Assembly: GCA_903957405.1 (NCBI GenBank) | Contig: CAJBPC010000487.1 | Span: forward strand, 1 to 6,911 | Source: an uncultured bacterium | Lineage (GTDB): Bacteria; Bacteroidota; Bacteroidia; Chitinophagales; Chitinophagaceae | Length of the DNA: 6,911 nt | Reading direction: 5' to 3' | Shown here: positions 1 to 6,342 of the stretch, one piece after another | Position numbering within the stretch: position 1 is the first letter of the stretch | Layout of the letters: every line of letters starts with the position of its first letter | Notes under the pieces: model-generated | What the model was told of the DNA's origin: nothing | What the model saw: the letters and a program-made list of their open reading frames with translations, nothing else | Databases searched by the model: none | Position numbers and translations under genes: made by a program

Positions 1-2
1 AC

Positions 3-626
3 GAATCCGACGCCGGCACCGTCGACCTCACGGGATTCGAAGCGGAAGATGAAATTGCGGATATGCCTGAGATGATCAGCCCTACCCCTCTCGAAGAGTC
101 ACTGGTCAGCCGCTCAGAGGAAGCCGTGACCGATTCTGATGACAGGGTGTCCGAAAGGCATACCGAAGCGTTGGAGATGCCAGCCGACCCGGCAAAGATA
201 GATGCCCGAGAAGCTTCGGGGCAAGATGCCCTGAGGGTTGACGAACTGGGGGATCTGGTTTTTGAGCCCATGCACAGCGTAGACTATTTTGCCTCGCAGG
301 GCATTGAAATTGGTGAGGAAGCAAAAACGGAGGCACTGGTGAAGCCCCTGCGAAGCTTTACCGGATGGATACGATCCATGAAACAGATCCAGCCGGCAAA
401 ACAGAAACAAATGCTGGATGAGCAATCAGAACATATCATTCGCTCGAAGGCCGAATTCTCGAACGAGACGGAGATCGTGCTTACGGAAGCCATGGCACTC
501 GTATATGAAAAACAGGGCATGGTGAAGAAGGCATTGGACATCCTGGAAAAATTAAGTTTGCTCGATCCTGCAAAAAAGGATATTTTCGCAGCCAAAATTC
601 AAGAACTTAAAGGCAAATCCATATGA
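3..626 (+). CDS. TPR-like protein upstream of secG, C-terminal part (5' end outside window)
   Basis: The reading frame is open to the left edge, so the first ATG in the window (63) is internal and the true start lies upstream; 207 residues are visible. The first ~75 residues are acidic and low in complexity (many Glu, Asp, Ser, Pro), as in a flexible linker. The remainder is helical: a segment with the pattern MHSVDYFASQGI, then a Lys/Gln-rich helix, and at the C-terminus a helix pair (EAMALVYEKQGMVKKALDIL followed by a Leu-Asp-Pro turn) that resembles one tetratricopeptide repeat. I recognise this layout as that of the conserved hypothetical 'tetratricopeptide repeat' proteins found before secG in Bacteroidota. 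No enzymatic motif is seen; a protein-interaction role is inferred from the TPR-like end. The stop codon overlaps the secG start (ATGA), so translation is probably coupled. Confidence 0.8.
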   Translation, partial: ESDAGTVDLTGFEAEDEIADMPEMISPTPLEESLVSRSEEAVTDSDDRVSERHTEALEMPADPAKIDAREASGQDALRVDELGDLVFEPMHSVDYFASQGIEIGEEAKTEALVKPLRSFTGWIRSMKQIQPAKQKQMLDEQSEHIIRSKAEFSNETEIVLTEAMALVYEKQGMVKKALDILEKLSLLDPAKKDIFAAKIQELKGKSI

Positions 627-955
627 ACCTGTTATTCCTTATTCTGATCATAGTGGCATCGCTTCTGCTTGCGCTCATCGTTTTGGTACAAAACCCCAAA
701 GGCGGCGGGCTTGCCGGTAACATTGCCGGATTGAGCAATCAATTCATGGGTGTGAAGCAAACCACGGATGTGCTTGAGAAGGGCACCTGGATTCTTGCAG
801 GCCTCGTTGCTGTCCTTTGCCTGTTCTCCTCCATGCTGATAAAGGATGGAGCAGCAGGTGTCGATGACAATCTGATCAAGAGCATCAATCCGAACACAAC
901 CAATAGTGCTCCTGCAAAACCAGTTGCCCCGACGCTTCCGCCACAGGGTAATTAA
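623..955 (+). CDS. secG: Preprotein translocase subunit SecG
   Basis: This encodes a 110-residue inner membrane protein that matches SecG, the small accessory subunit of the SecYEG protein-export channel. It has two hydrophobic segments, about residues 2-22 and 57-74, separated by the family loop with VQNPKGGGLAG at about 22-32, followed by the VKQTTDVLEKGTW segment typical of Bacteroidota SecG. The tail after the second membrane segment is polar, rich in Asn, Pro and Ala, and probably disordered; such tails vary within the family. The ATG at 623 overlaps the upstream TGA and directly begins the first membrane helix, so the start is well determined. An intrinsic terminator lies 26 bases after the stop, so secG is the last gene of its unit. 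Confidence 0.96.
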   Translation: MNLLFLILIIVASLLLALIVLVQNPKGGGLAGNIAGLSNQFMGVKQTTDVLEKGTWILAGLVAVLCLFSSMLIKDGAAGVDDNLIKSINPNTTNSAPAKPVAPTLPPQGN

Positions 956-981
956 TCTTCCGCACGTAAAATATCTAAAGA

Positions 982-1007
982 CCCTGCTTGAGAAAGCAGG
1001 GTTTTTT
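982..1007 (+). terminator. Intrinsic (Rho-independent) terminator after secG
   Basis: A perfect 8-bp stem, CCCTGCTT paired with AAGCAGGG (982-989 and 994-1001), is closed by the tetraloop GAGA, which fits the stable GNRA class, and is followed at once by six T (1002-1007). This is a textbook intrinsic terminator for the secG transcript. The T tract runs directly into an ATG at 1008 that is in frame with mltG, so terminator and mltG start region are nearly fused. Confidence 0.92.
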
Positions 1008-1028
1008 ATGCCTAATATTGTCACCGAA

Positions 1029-2060
1029 ATGAAATCCATGAAGAAAAACATCGTGATGGCGATCTTCGTCACATTCGCCATCCTTGCGGCTGGGTGGTAC
1101 ATGCTGAATCGTTCAGTGACCGGGTTCGAAGAGGAGAGCAGGCTTTTCTACATCCCTAGTGACAGTGCGGATGCTGGACTCGTCCTCGAGAAACTCAGGA
1201 AGGAAAAGATCCTGAAAAGCACCTGGTTCTACGAATGGCTGGCAGAGCGGAAGGACTACGCAAAGAAAGTGAAGCCGGGCCGATATCGGATGACGAAAGG
1301 GATGAATCAGATGGAGGTATTCACCCGCCTGTACAAGGGCGATCAGGAGCCGCTGCGTTTCGTGATCAATAAATTCAGGACAAGGGAAGATTTTGCCCGG
1401 TATGCCGGCAAGCAGATGGAGTGCCTTGACACCGATATTCTGGCTTTTCTGAATTCACCGGATTCTGTCGCCCGGATGGGACTTGATACCAACAACGCGA
1501 TGACGATGATCATCCCCAACACGTACGCTGTATTCTGGAACACCCCGGCACATGAGCTGTTCAAGCGGATGGGCACGGAGCGGGACAGGTTCTGGACAGC
1601 GGAACGCAAACAGAAGGCGGCGGATGCAGGCCTGACGAAGGAAGAAGTCTACATCCTGGCATCGATCATTGAGGAAGAAACCAACAAGCACGATGAGAAG
1701 CCGATCATGGCCAGTGTCTATATCAACAGGCTGCGGAAAGGAATGACCCTATCAGCCGACCCCACCGTAAAGTTCGCACTCCGGAATTTCGGACTGAAGC
1801 GCATCCTCCTGACCCATATCAATGCCTCCGCAGCTTCGCCATACAACACATACAAGAACAAGGGACTTCCACCCGGGCCCATATGCACCCCTTCCATCAA
1901 AACCATCGATGCGGTGCTGAATGCAAGTGAAACGGATTATGTCTTTTTCTGTGCAAAAGCGGATTTCTCGGGATACCACAGCTTCGCAGCGAACGAAAAG
2001 GATCATTTCAACAATGCAAGGGCCTATCAGAAGGCACTTGACAGCTTGTTGGTGAAATGA
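1029..2060 (+). CDS. mltG: Endolytic murein transglycosylase MltG (YceG family)
   Basis: This inner-membrane-anchored, periplasm-facing lytic transglycosylase cleaves nascent glycan strands and is thought to set glycan chain length. Counting from 1029 (343 aa), a short basic N-terminus and one membrane helix (about residues 5-25) precede a LysM-like region (about 37-100) and the YceG catalytic domain. Family motifs are intact: the Glu cluster SIIEEET with E215-E217, which contains the expected catalytic Glu; a SADPTV motif at 242-247; ASPYNTY ending at Y275; and GLPPGPI at 279-285. Length is normal for the family. The frame opens further upstream (906), but that would run through secG's end and the terminator. 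Plausible starts are 1008, 1029 and 1038; 1029 or 1038 places the Lys residues directly before the membrane helix. The stop overlaps the next gene by ATGA. Confidence 0.94.
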   Translation: MKSMKKNIVMAIFVTFAILAAGWYMLNRSVTGFEEESRLFYIPSDSADAGLVLEKLRKEKILKSTWFYEWLAERKDYAKKVKPGRYRMTKGMNQMEVFTRLYKGDQEPLRFVINKFRTREDFARYAGKQMECLDTDILAFLNSPDSVARMGLDTNNAMTMIIPNTYAVFWNTPAHELFKRMGTERDRFWTAERKQKAADAGLTKEEVYILASIIEEETNKHDEKPIMASVYINRLRKGMTLSADPTVKFALRNFGLKRILLTHINASAASPYNTYKNKGLPPGPICTPSIKTIDAVLNASETDYVFFCAKADFSGYHSFAANEKDHFNNARAYQKALDSLLVK

Positions 2061-3046
2061 CTTATTTTCATGTCGACATGAAGAGGATAGAGCGCCTCCT
2101 GCTGAGATCATTGCCGGTAAGGTTCCTGATCCGAAAATCGAAACAGGTAAGCTTACCGGGCTTCGAGGGTTTGCCACTGTACGACGTGACGAGGTTTTTC
2201 CTGCAACAAACGCAGCAGATAGGCCTCAACGAAAGGGCCGGTGCCATCGCCTTCAACTTCCTCATGGCGGTCCCGCCATTCTTCATTTTCGTGTTCGCCC
2301 TTCTGTCAAACCTGCCCGGATCCCGAAAATTGTATGAAGAGGCGCTGATACTGGTCCGGCAGGCGACACCCGATCTCTCCACGTTCCATATCATCAAGGG
2401 TGTGATGGATGACTTCTTCGCCACCGGCCGCAGTCTGCTTTCGTTTGGCCTGCTGCTTGCGCTGTATTTCGCATCAAGTGCCATGATCACGATCATGCGC
2501 ACCTTCAACAAGTCGATGCTGCATATCGAAACGGAGAAGCGAAACTTCTTGGAACTGCGATGGGTCGCAATCAAACTCACCCTGTACATCGTGCTGCTGA
2601 TACTCGGTACGACATTCGTGATGGTCACACAGGAACAGGTCACCACCCTCGTCACCGGTTGGCTTCGGATGCGGGAAAGCGATGTGAGCTGGATTGTGCA
2701 GGTACTGCGTATTTTACTGACATTCTCGCTGGTATTCGTTTCCATCGCACTCATCTACCGCTACGCGCCATCCGTGGAGAAGAAATGGAAGTTCTTTTCG
2801 CCCGGAGTCATACTCGCCACGATACTCATCATTGGCTTCTCGATGATCTTCTCCATTTGGGTGAACAACGTCGCTGCGTACAACAGGGTCTACGGCTCCA
2901 TCGGAAGCGTCCTCATCCTGATGCTGTTGATATATGTCAACTCATTGGTCCTGCTCATCGGCTTCGAACTGAATGTGAGCATCAACTCGCTCAAGAGCAT
3001 CGCCAAAAAAAGAGCGATGCGGGAGCCAGGTGGCATTTCGGACTAA
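2057..3046 (+). CDS. YihY/virulence factor BrkB family membrane protein
   Basis: This is a 329-residue polytopic inner membrane protein of the YihY/BrkB family. Members were once labelled ribonuclease BN, a name that does not apply; their molecular function is not established. Two family hallmarks are visible: the first membrane segment with RAGAIAFNFLMAVPPFF at about 60-76, and the C-terminal YGSIGSVLILMLLIYVNSL followed by LLIGFELN at about 279-306. About six membrane helices are expected near 63-85, 127-148, 170-190, 211-235, 248-270 and 281-303. The N-terminus (about 50 residues) is basic and probably cytoplasmic, as is the basic tail. ATG 2057 overlaps the mltG stop and suggests translational coupling; ATG 2078, seven codons later, starts with MKRIERLLL and is a reasonable alternative. 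Confidence 0.92.
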   Translation: MTYFHVDMKRIERLLLRSLPVRFLIRKSKQVSLPGFEGLPLYDVTRFFLQQTQQIGLNERAGAIAFNFLMAVPPFFIFVFALLSNLPGSRKLYEEALILVRQATPDLSTFHIIKGVMDDFFATGRSLLSFGLLLALYFASSAMITIMRTFNKSMLHIETEKRNFLELRWVAIKLTLYIVLLILGTTFVMVTQEQVTTLVTGWLRMRESDVSWIVQVLRILLTFSLVFVSIALIYRYAPSVEKKWKFFSPGVILATILIIGFSMIFSIWVNNVAAYNRVYGSIGSVLILMLLIYVNSLVLLIGFELNVSINSLKSIAKKRAMREPGGISD

Positions 3047-3068
3047 AGGAATTATTTTCGTTAAAAAA

Positions 3069-3845
3069 ATGTCGACCACCCCACGCCCCTATATCCTTGC
3101 CGAGACCAACTGGAAGTCTGTCAAGGACACCGCATACACCACTGCCATACTCCCCTGGGGAGCCACAGAGGCGCATAACTACCATTTGCCATACGGGACA
3201 GACAACTATCAGGTGGAATACGTGGCGGAGCTCGCCGCAGGCATGGCCTGGGACATGGGCAGCAGGCTCCTGGTGCTGCCGAACATCCCCTATGGCGTGA
3301 ATACCGGGCAGCTCGACATCGGCTTCTGCATGAACATGATGCCGAGTACGCAGCTGGCCATACTCAAAGACACCTGCGATGTGCTCGTTCGCCATGGCAT
3401 CACGAAATTGGTGATATGCAACGGCCATGGTGCCAACAACTTCATCCCCATCATCCGGGAGCTCGCAGGCCTTTTCCCGCAACTGTTCATCTGCACGCTC
3501 AACTGGTTCGCCTCCTCCGACAAAAAAGGGATCTTCGAGGAAGCGGGCGATCATGCTGATGAAATGGAGACCAGCGTGATGATGCATATCGCCCCGCATC
3601 TGGTGCTTTCCCTGGATGTTGCAGGCGATGGTGCGAACCGTCGCTTCAACCCCGAAGGCTTCAGGAAAGGATGGGCATGGGCGCAACGCCCTTGGTCACT
3701 CATCACAAAAGACACCGGCGCCGGCAATCCCCTTAAGGCCAATGCGGAAAAAGGGAGGATATTCCTTGACAACACCACAAAGAACATAGCGGCCTTCCTA
3801 CACGAACTGAGTACCAGCAGCATCGAGGAGATGCTCGCAGACTAA
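3069..3845 (+). CDS. Creatininase-family metal-dependent amidohydrolase
   Basis: This 258-residue cytoplasmic protein belongs to the creatininase (creatinine amidohydrolase) family, binuclear metal enzymes that open cyclic amides or hydrolyse related C-N bonds. Motifs are PWGATEAHNYHLPYGTD with E34, H36 and D45; NGHGAN with H120; and DHADEMETS at 161-169. These Glu, His and Asp residues match the metal ligands of the family. True creatininase has another Glu two residues after the NGH histidine; here that position is Ala122, so creatinine is not a safe substrate prediction. Glu165 or Glu167 in HADEMETS may supply the remaining ligand (inference). No signal peptide is present. ATG 3069 starts just before the conserved RPYILAETNW segment; the frame also allows GTG 3030, which would overlap the upstream gene. 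The gap from the upstream stop is 22 bases and to the next gene 14 bases, consistent with one operon. Confidence 0.9.
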   Translation: MSTTPRPYILAETNWKSVKDTAYTTAILPWGATEAHNYHLPYGTDNYQVEYVAELAAGMAWDMGSRLLVLPNIPYGVNTGQLDIGFCMNMMPSTQLAILKDTCDVLVRHGITKLVICNGHGANNFIPIIRELAGLFPQLFICTLNWFASSDKKGIFEEAGDHADEMETSVMMHIAPHLVLSLDVAGDGANRRFNPEGFRKGWAWAQRPWSLITKDTGAGNPLKANAEKGRIFLDNTTKNIAAFLHELSTSSIEEMLAD

Positions 3846-3859
3846 AAAGCTTGACGAAG

Positions 3860-6223
3860 ATGAAGACATTGATGATTTGTTGCCATGTGCTTTTCATGAC
3901 CTTGCACGCATTTTCGCAAAATACCGGTACGCTCAGGGGGCGGGTGATGGAAAGCGACTCCGTGCCGGTGGGGCGGGCCAGCCTGCGCCTGCTGAATACG
4001 ACATACGAGGCCGTAGCCGACAAGGACGGCCGCTTCTCCCTTAGGATGCTGCCCGCAGGAAAGTACCGGATGGAAGCCGGTGCCATCGGTTATGCGTCAG
4101 CGATAGCAGACGTCGTCATCATCCCGGGCGAAGATGCCTTGGTGACCATCCTGCTGGGGAAGTCGTTCGTGCGCCTCGACGAGGTGGTGGTATCTTCGGA
4201 CCAAACGGAACGCAGCCTGCGGGAGATGCCTGCCGCCGTGAGCATTTTCAGCGGCGCCAAGGTGGCGGAATACAGGCTGTGGAGCCTGAAGGAGACGTCC
4301 GGCCTCGTGCCCAACCTGAACAGTGCCGATCCCGGCGACAACCGCAACGCGACCTTCATCCGGGGTATCGGAACAACATCCTATGACCCTGCAGTGGCAA
4401 CCTATATCGACGGCGTCAATCAATTCAACCTCGATACCTACATCCCGCAACTGTTGGACGTTGAAAAGATCGAAGTCCTCCGAGGACCGCAGGGTACGCT
4501 TTTCGGGCGCAATGCCATGGGCGGTGTGATCAACGTCACGACCAGGAAACCCTCGAACCTAGGCAGTGCCTTCGCAGAACTGAACATCGGGAATTTCGGA
4601 CTTCAGCGTCATACGGCAGGCATAAAAGTGCCGGTGGTGAAAGACCGCCTATTCTTCGGCACATCCGGACAATACCATTTTCGGAAAGGATACCACACCA
4701 ACAATTTTGACAACTCCGATTTCGACAGGCAGGAATACTTCTACGGCAACCACTACCTGAGGTATCTGCCCGCAGCGAAATGGGACCTCTCACTGAACTT
4801 CAAGCACCAACAGGGTCGGAACCACGGTGCCTTCCCGCTGGCATCAAGCAGGGACGCCGCTTTCGAAGCCCCTTACCAACTCAACCAGAACGCGACCGCC
4901 GTGATGAAAGACCGGAGTCAGAATGCATCATTCTCCGCCATCCACTCCGGCAGGAATATCAGGCTGCAGCTGCAGACCTCATTCCAGTCGAACCGCAGGA
5001 TCTATGACAGACCGCTCGACGGCGATTTCTCCCCGCTCGACATCGTCACGATCGAGAATGATTTCGGCAGTGACTTCAATAAGGTCAGCACATGGACCCA
5101 AGAATTCAGGGTATCCTCCCCTGCCGTGTCGGAGAGCCGGCTGCAGTGGACCGGAGGCTTGTTTCTTTTCAAACAGGACAACCCCGTCAGGCAAGCCACT
5201 CGTTTCGGTGCGGATGCCGGGTTGTTCGGCATTCCGCTGACAGACTTCTCCAACATTACGCAGAATATGGGAGAAGGGAGGGGCATGGCGATATTCGGAC
5301 AAGCGACCTACGCTGCCACCAAGAAACTGTCCGCCACATTCGGCATCCGTCAGGATCTGGAACACAAAACACTTTCCGTAAGGGGTGAGTTCCTGAAAAC
5401 ACCTGACCCCGCCGTTGTCACCCGTCCCGACACTTCAGGCTCCGCGGACTTCCGCGCATTTTCTCCCAAAGCGGCCCTTCAGTACGCTTTCAGCGATGAC
5501 CGGCAAGCGTATCTGTCCTACAGCCGTGGCTTCCGGGCCGGCGGGCTCACATCCTACGGTTCCGATGCCAGCCAGCCACCCCTGGTGGCATACGATCCAG
5601 AACTCAGCGACAATATCGAAGCAGGCTTCAAAAGTCACTGGCCGGCACAACAACTTCGCATCCACGTAACGGCCTTCTTCAGCCATATCCGAAGGGTACA
5701 GGTGCCGACACTGATCATGCCGGATGCCATCACCATCACGCAAAATGCTGGGACAATGGTCAGCCAGGGATTGGAGATAGAGGCTGATGCAAAACCGTTC
5801 CGCAACTTCGAACTGACCTGGAATGCCGGAGCGACGAAAGCCCGCTACACAAAGCTGAAGCTTGCACAGAACGGACAGGAAACGGATCTTGTGGGAAACC
5901 GTCAGATCTTCACCCCTTCCCATACATCCATGCTTGTCGCACAATATGGGATCCCGCTGGGTCGGCTGAAACAGACGCGACTAGTCATCCGCGGAGAATG
6001 GCTGGCCTTTGGGGAGCAGTATTTCGACCTCGCCAATACCATCACGCAAGATGCTTATGCCCTATTGAATGCCAGGCTGGGGATCTCCGGAAATCGGTTT
6101 GACATATTCATTTGGGGTCGCAATCTAGGCGGAACCCGATATGTTTCATACGCCTACGACTTCGGGGCGGTTCACTTGGGCAGCCCCCGCACATACGGCT
6201 TGACGATCTCGCTGAGGCGGTGA
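3860..6223 (+). CDS. TonB-dependent outer membrane receptor with N-terminal carboxypeptidase-regulatory-like domain
   Basis: This is a 787-residue outer membrane active transporter driven by TonB-ExbBD. A signal peptide covers about residues 1-20 (ending AFSQ). A carboxypeptidase-regulatory-like beta-sandwich follows at about 23-100 (GTLRGRV, then DGRFSL, LPAGKY, GY). DEVVVSS at 107-113 is a likely TonB-box region, leading into the plug, which contains FIRGIGTTSYDPAVATYIDG and the hallmark RGPQGTLFGRNAMGGVINVT (208-227). The rest is a 22-strand-type barrel with many aromatic, alternating strands, ending in a strand with YGLTIS. Its size and plug resemble siderophore/vitamin-type receptors rather than the ~1000-residue SusC class, and no SusD gene follows within the window. 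The substrate cannot be told from sequence. ATG 3860 is preferred over TTG 3851 because it gives a clean signal peptide. The very C-terminus is Leu-Arg-Arg, without the usual terminal aromatic residue. Confidence 0.94.
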   Translation: MKTLMICCHVLFMTLHAFSQNTGTLRGRVMESDSVPVGRASLRLLNTTYEAVADKDGRFSLRMLPAGKYRMEAGAIGYASAIADVVIIPGEDALVTILLGKSFVRLDEVVVSSDQTERSLREMPAAVSIFSGAKVAEYRLWSLKETSGLVPNLNSADPGDNRNATFIRGIGTTSYDPAVATYIDGVNQFNLDTYIPQLLDVEKIEVLRGPQGTLFGRNAMGGVINVTTRKPSNLGSAFAELNIGNFGLQRHTAGIKVPVVKDRLFFGTSGQYHFRKGYHTNNFDNSDFDRQEYFYGNHYLRYLPAAKWDLSLNFKHQQGRNHGAFPLASSRDAAFEAPYQLNQNATAVMKDRSQNASFSAIHSGRNIRLQLQTSFQSNRRIYDRPLDGDFSPLDIVTIENDFGSDFNKVSTWTQEFRVSSPAVSESRLQWTGGLFLFKQDNPVRQATRFGADAGLFGIPLTDFSNITQNMGEGRGMAIFGQATYAATKKLSATFGIRQDLEHKTLSVRGEFLKTPDPAVVTRPDTSGSADFRAFSPKAALQYAFSDDRQAYLSYSRGFRAGGLTSYGSDASQPPLVAYDPELSDNIEAGFKSHWPAQQLRIHVTAFFSHIRRVQVPTLIMPDAITITQNAGTMVSQGLEIEADAKPFRNFELTWNAGATKARYTKLKLAQNGQETDLVGNRQIFTPSHTSMLVAQYGIPLGRLKQTRLVIRGEWLAFGEQYFDLANTITQDAYALLNARLGISGNRFDIFIWGRNLGGTRYVSYAYDFGAVHLGSPRTYGLTISLRR

Positions 6224-6342
6224 CCGCCACAGGCATGAATCCGGTTCTGTACGGCAGGGTTTTGGCATTTTCATGTCATGGAGAAACCCATTCAAGGGCA
6301 TTTATTTGTGTAATTTCAATCATATGAACGAACACTGATCCC

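Noticed and set aside
906..1028. Start of mltG at the upstream end of its open frame
   Set aside because: This would overlap the secG tail out of frame and translate through the terminator hairpin, adding residues with no family counterpart before the membrane anchor.
632..1102. 156-codon open frame on the - strand opposite secG and the mltG start
   Set aside because: It lies antisense to a certain gene, crosses the secG terminator and encodes no recognisable domain; a composition shadow.
2068..2754. 228-codon - strand open frame opposite the BrkB gene
   Set aside because: Ser/Arg/Thr-rich translation typical of an antisense shadow of membrane-protein codons; no domain or start context.
3053..3060. 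TATTTTCG before the creatininase gene as a -7 promoter element
   Set aside because: One mismatch in an AT-rich 22-base gap, with no -33 partner visible; the gene is more simply read as part of the upstream operon.
2560..3300. 246-codon + strand frame across the BrkB-creatininase junction
   Set aside because: It is an out-of-frame reading of two clear genes, rich in Arg, His and Thr without hydrophobic or domain pattern.
2991..3686. 231-codon - strand open frame opposite the creatininase gene
   Set aside because: Overlaps a gene with intact catalytic motifs; its His/Val-rich sequence resembles no family I know.
6216..6228. GGCGGT/ACCGCC inverted repeat at the receptor stop as a terminator
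   Set aside because: Only one base separates the arms, so at most about four pairs can form with a loop, and no T tract follows.
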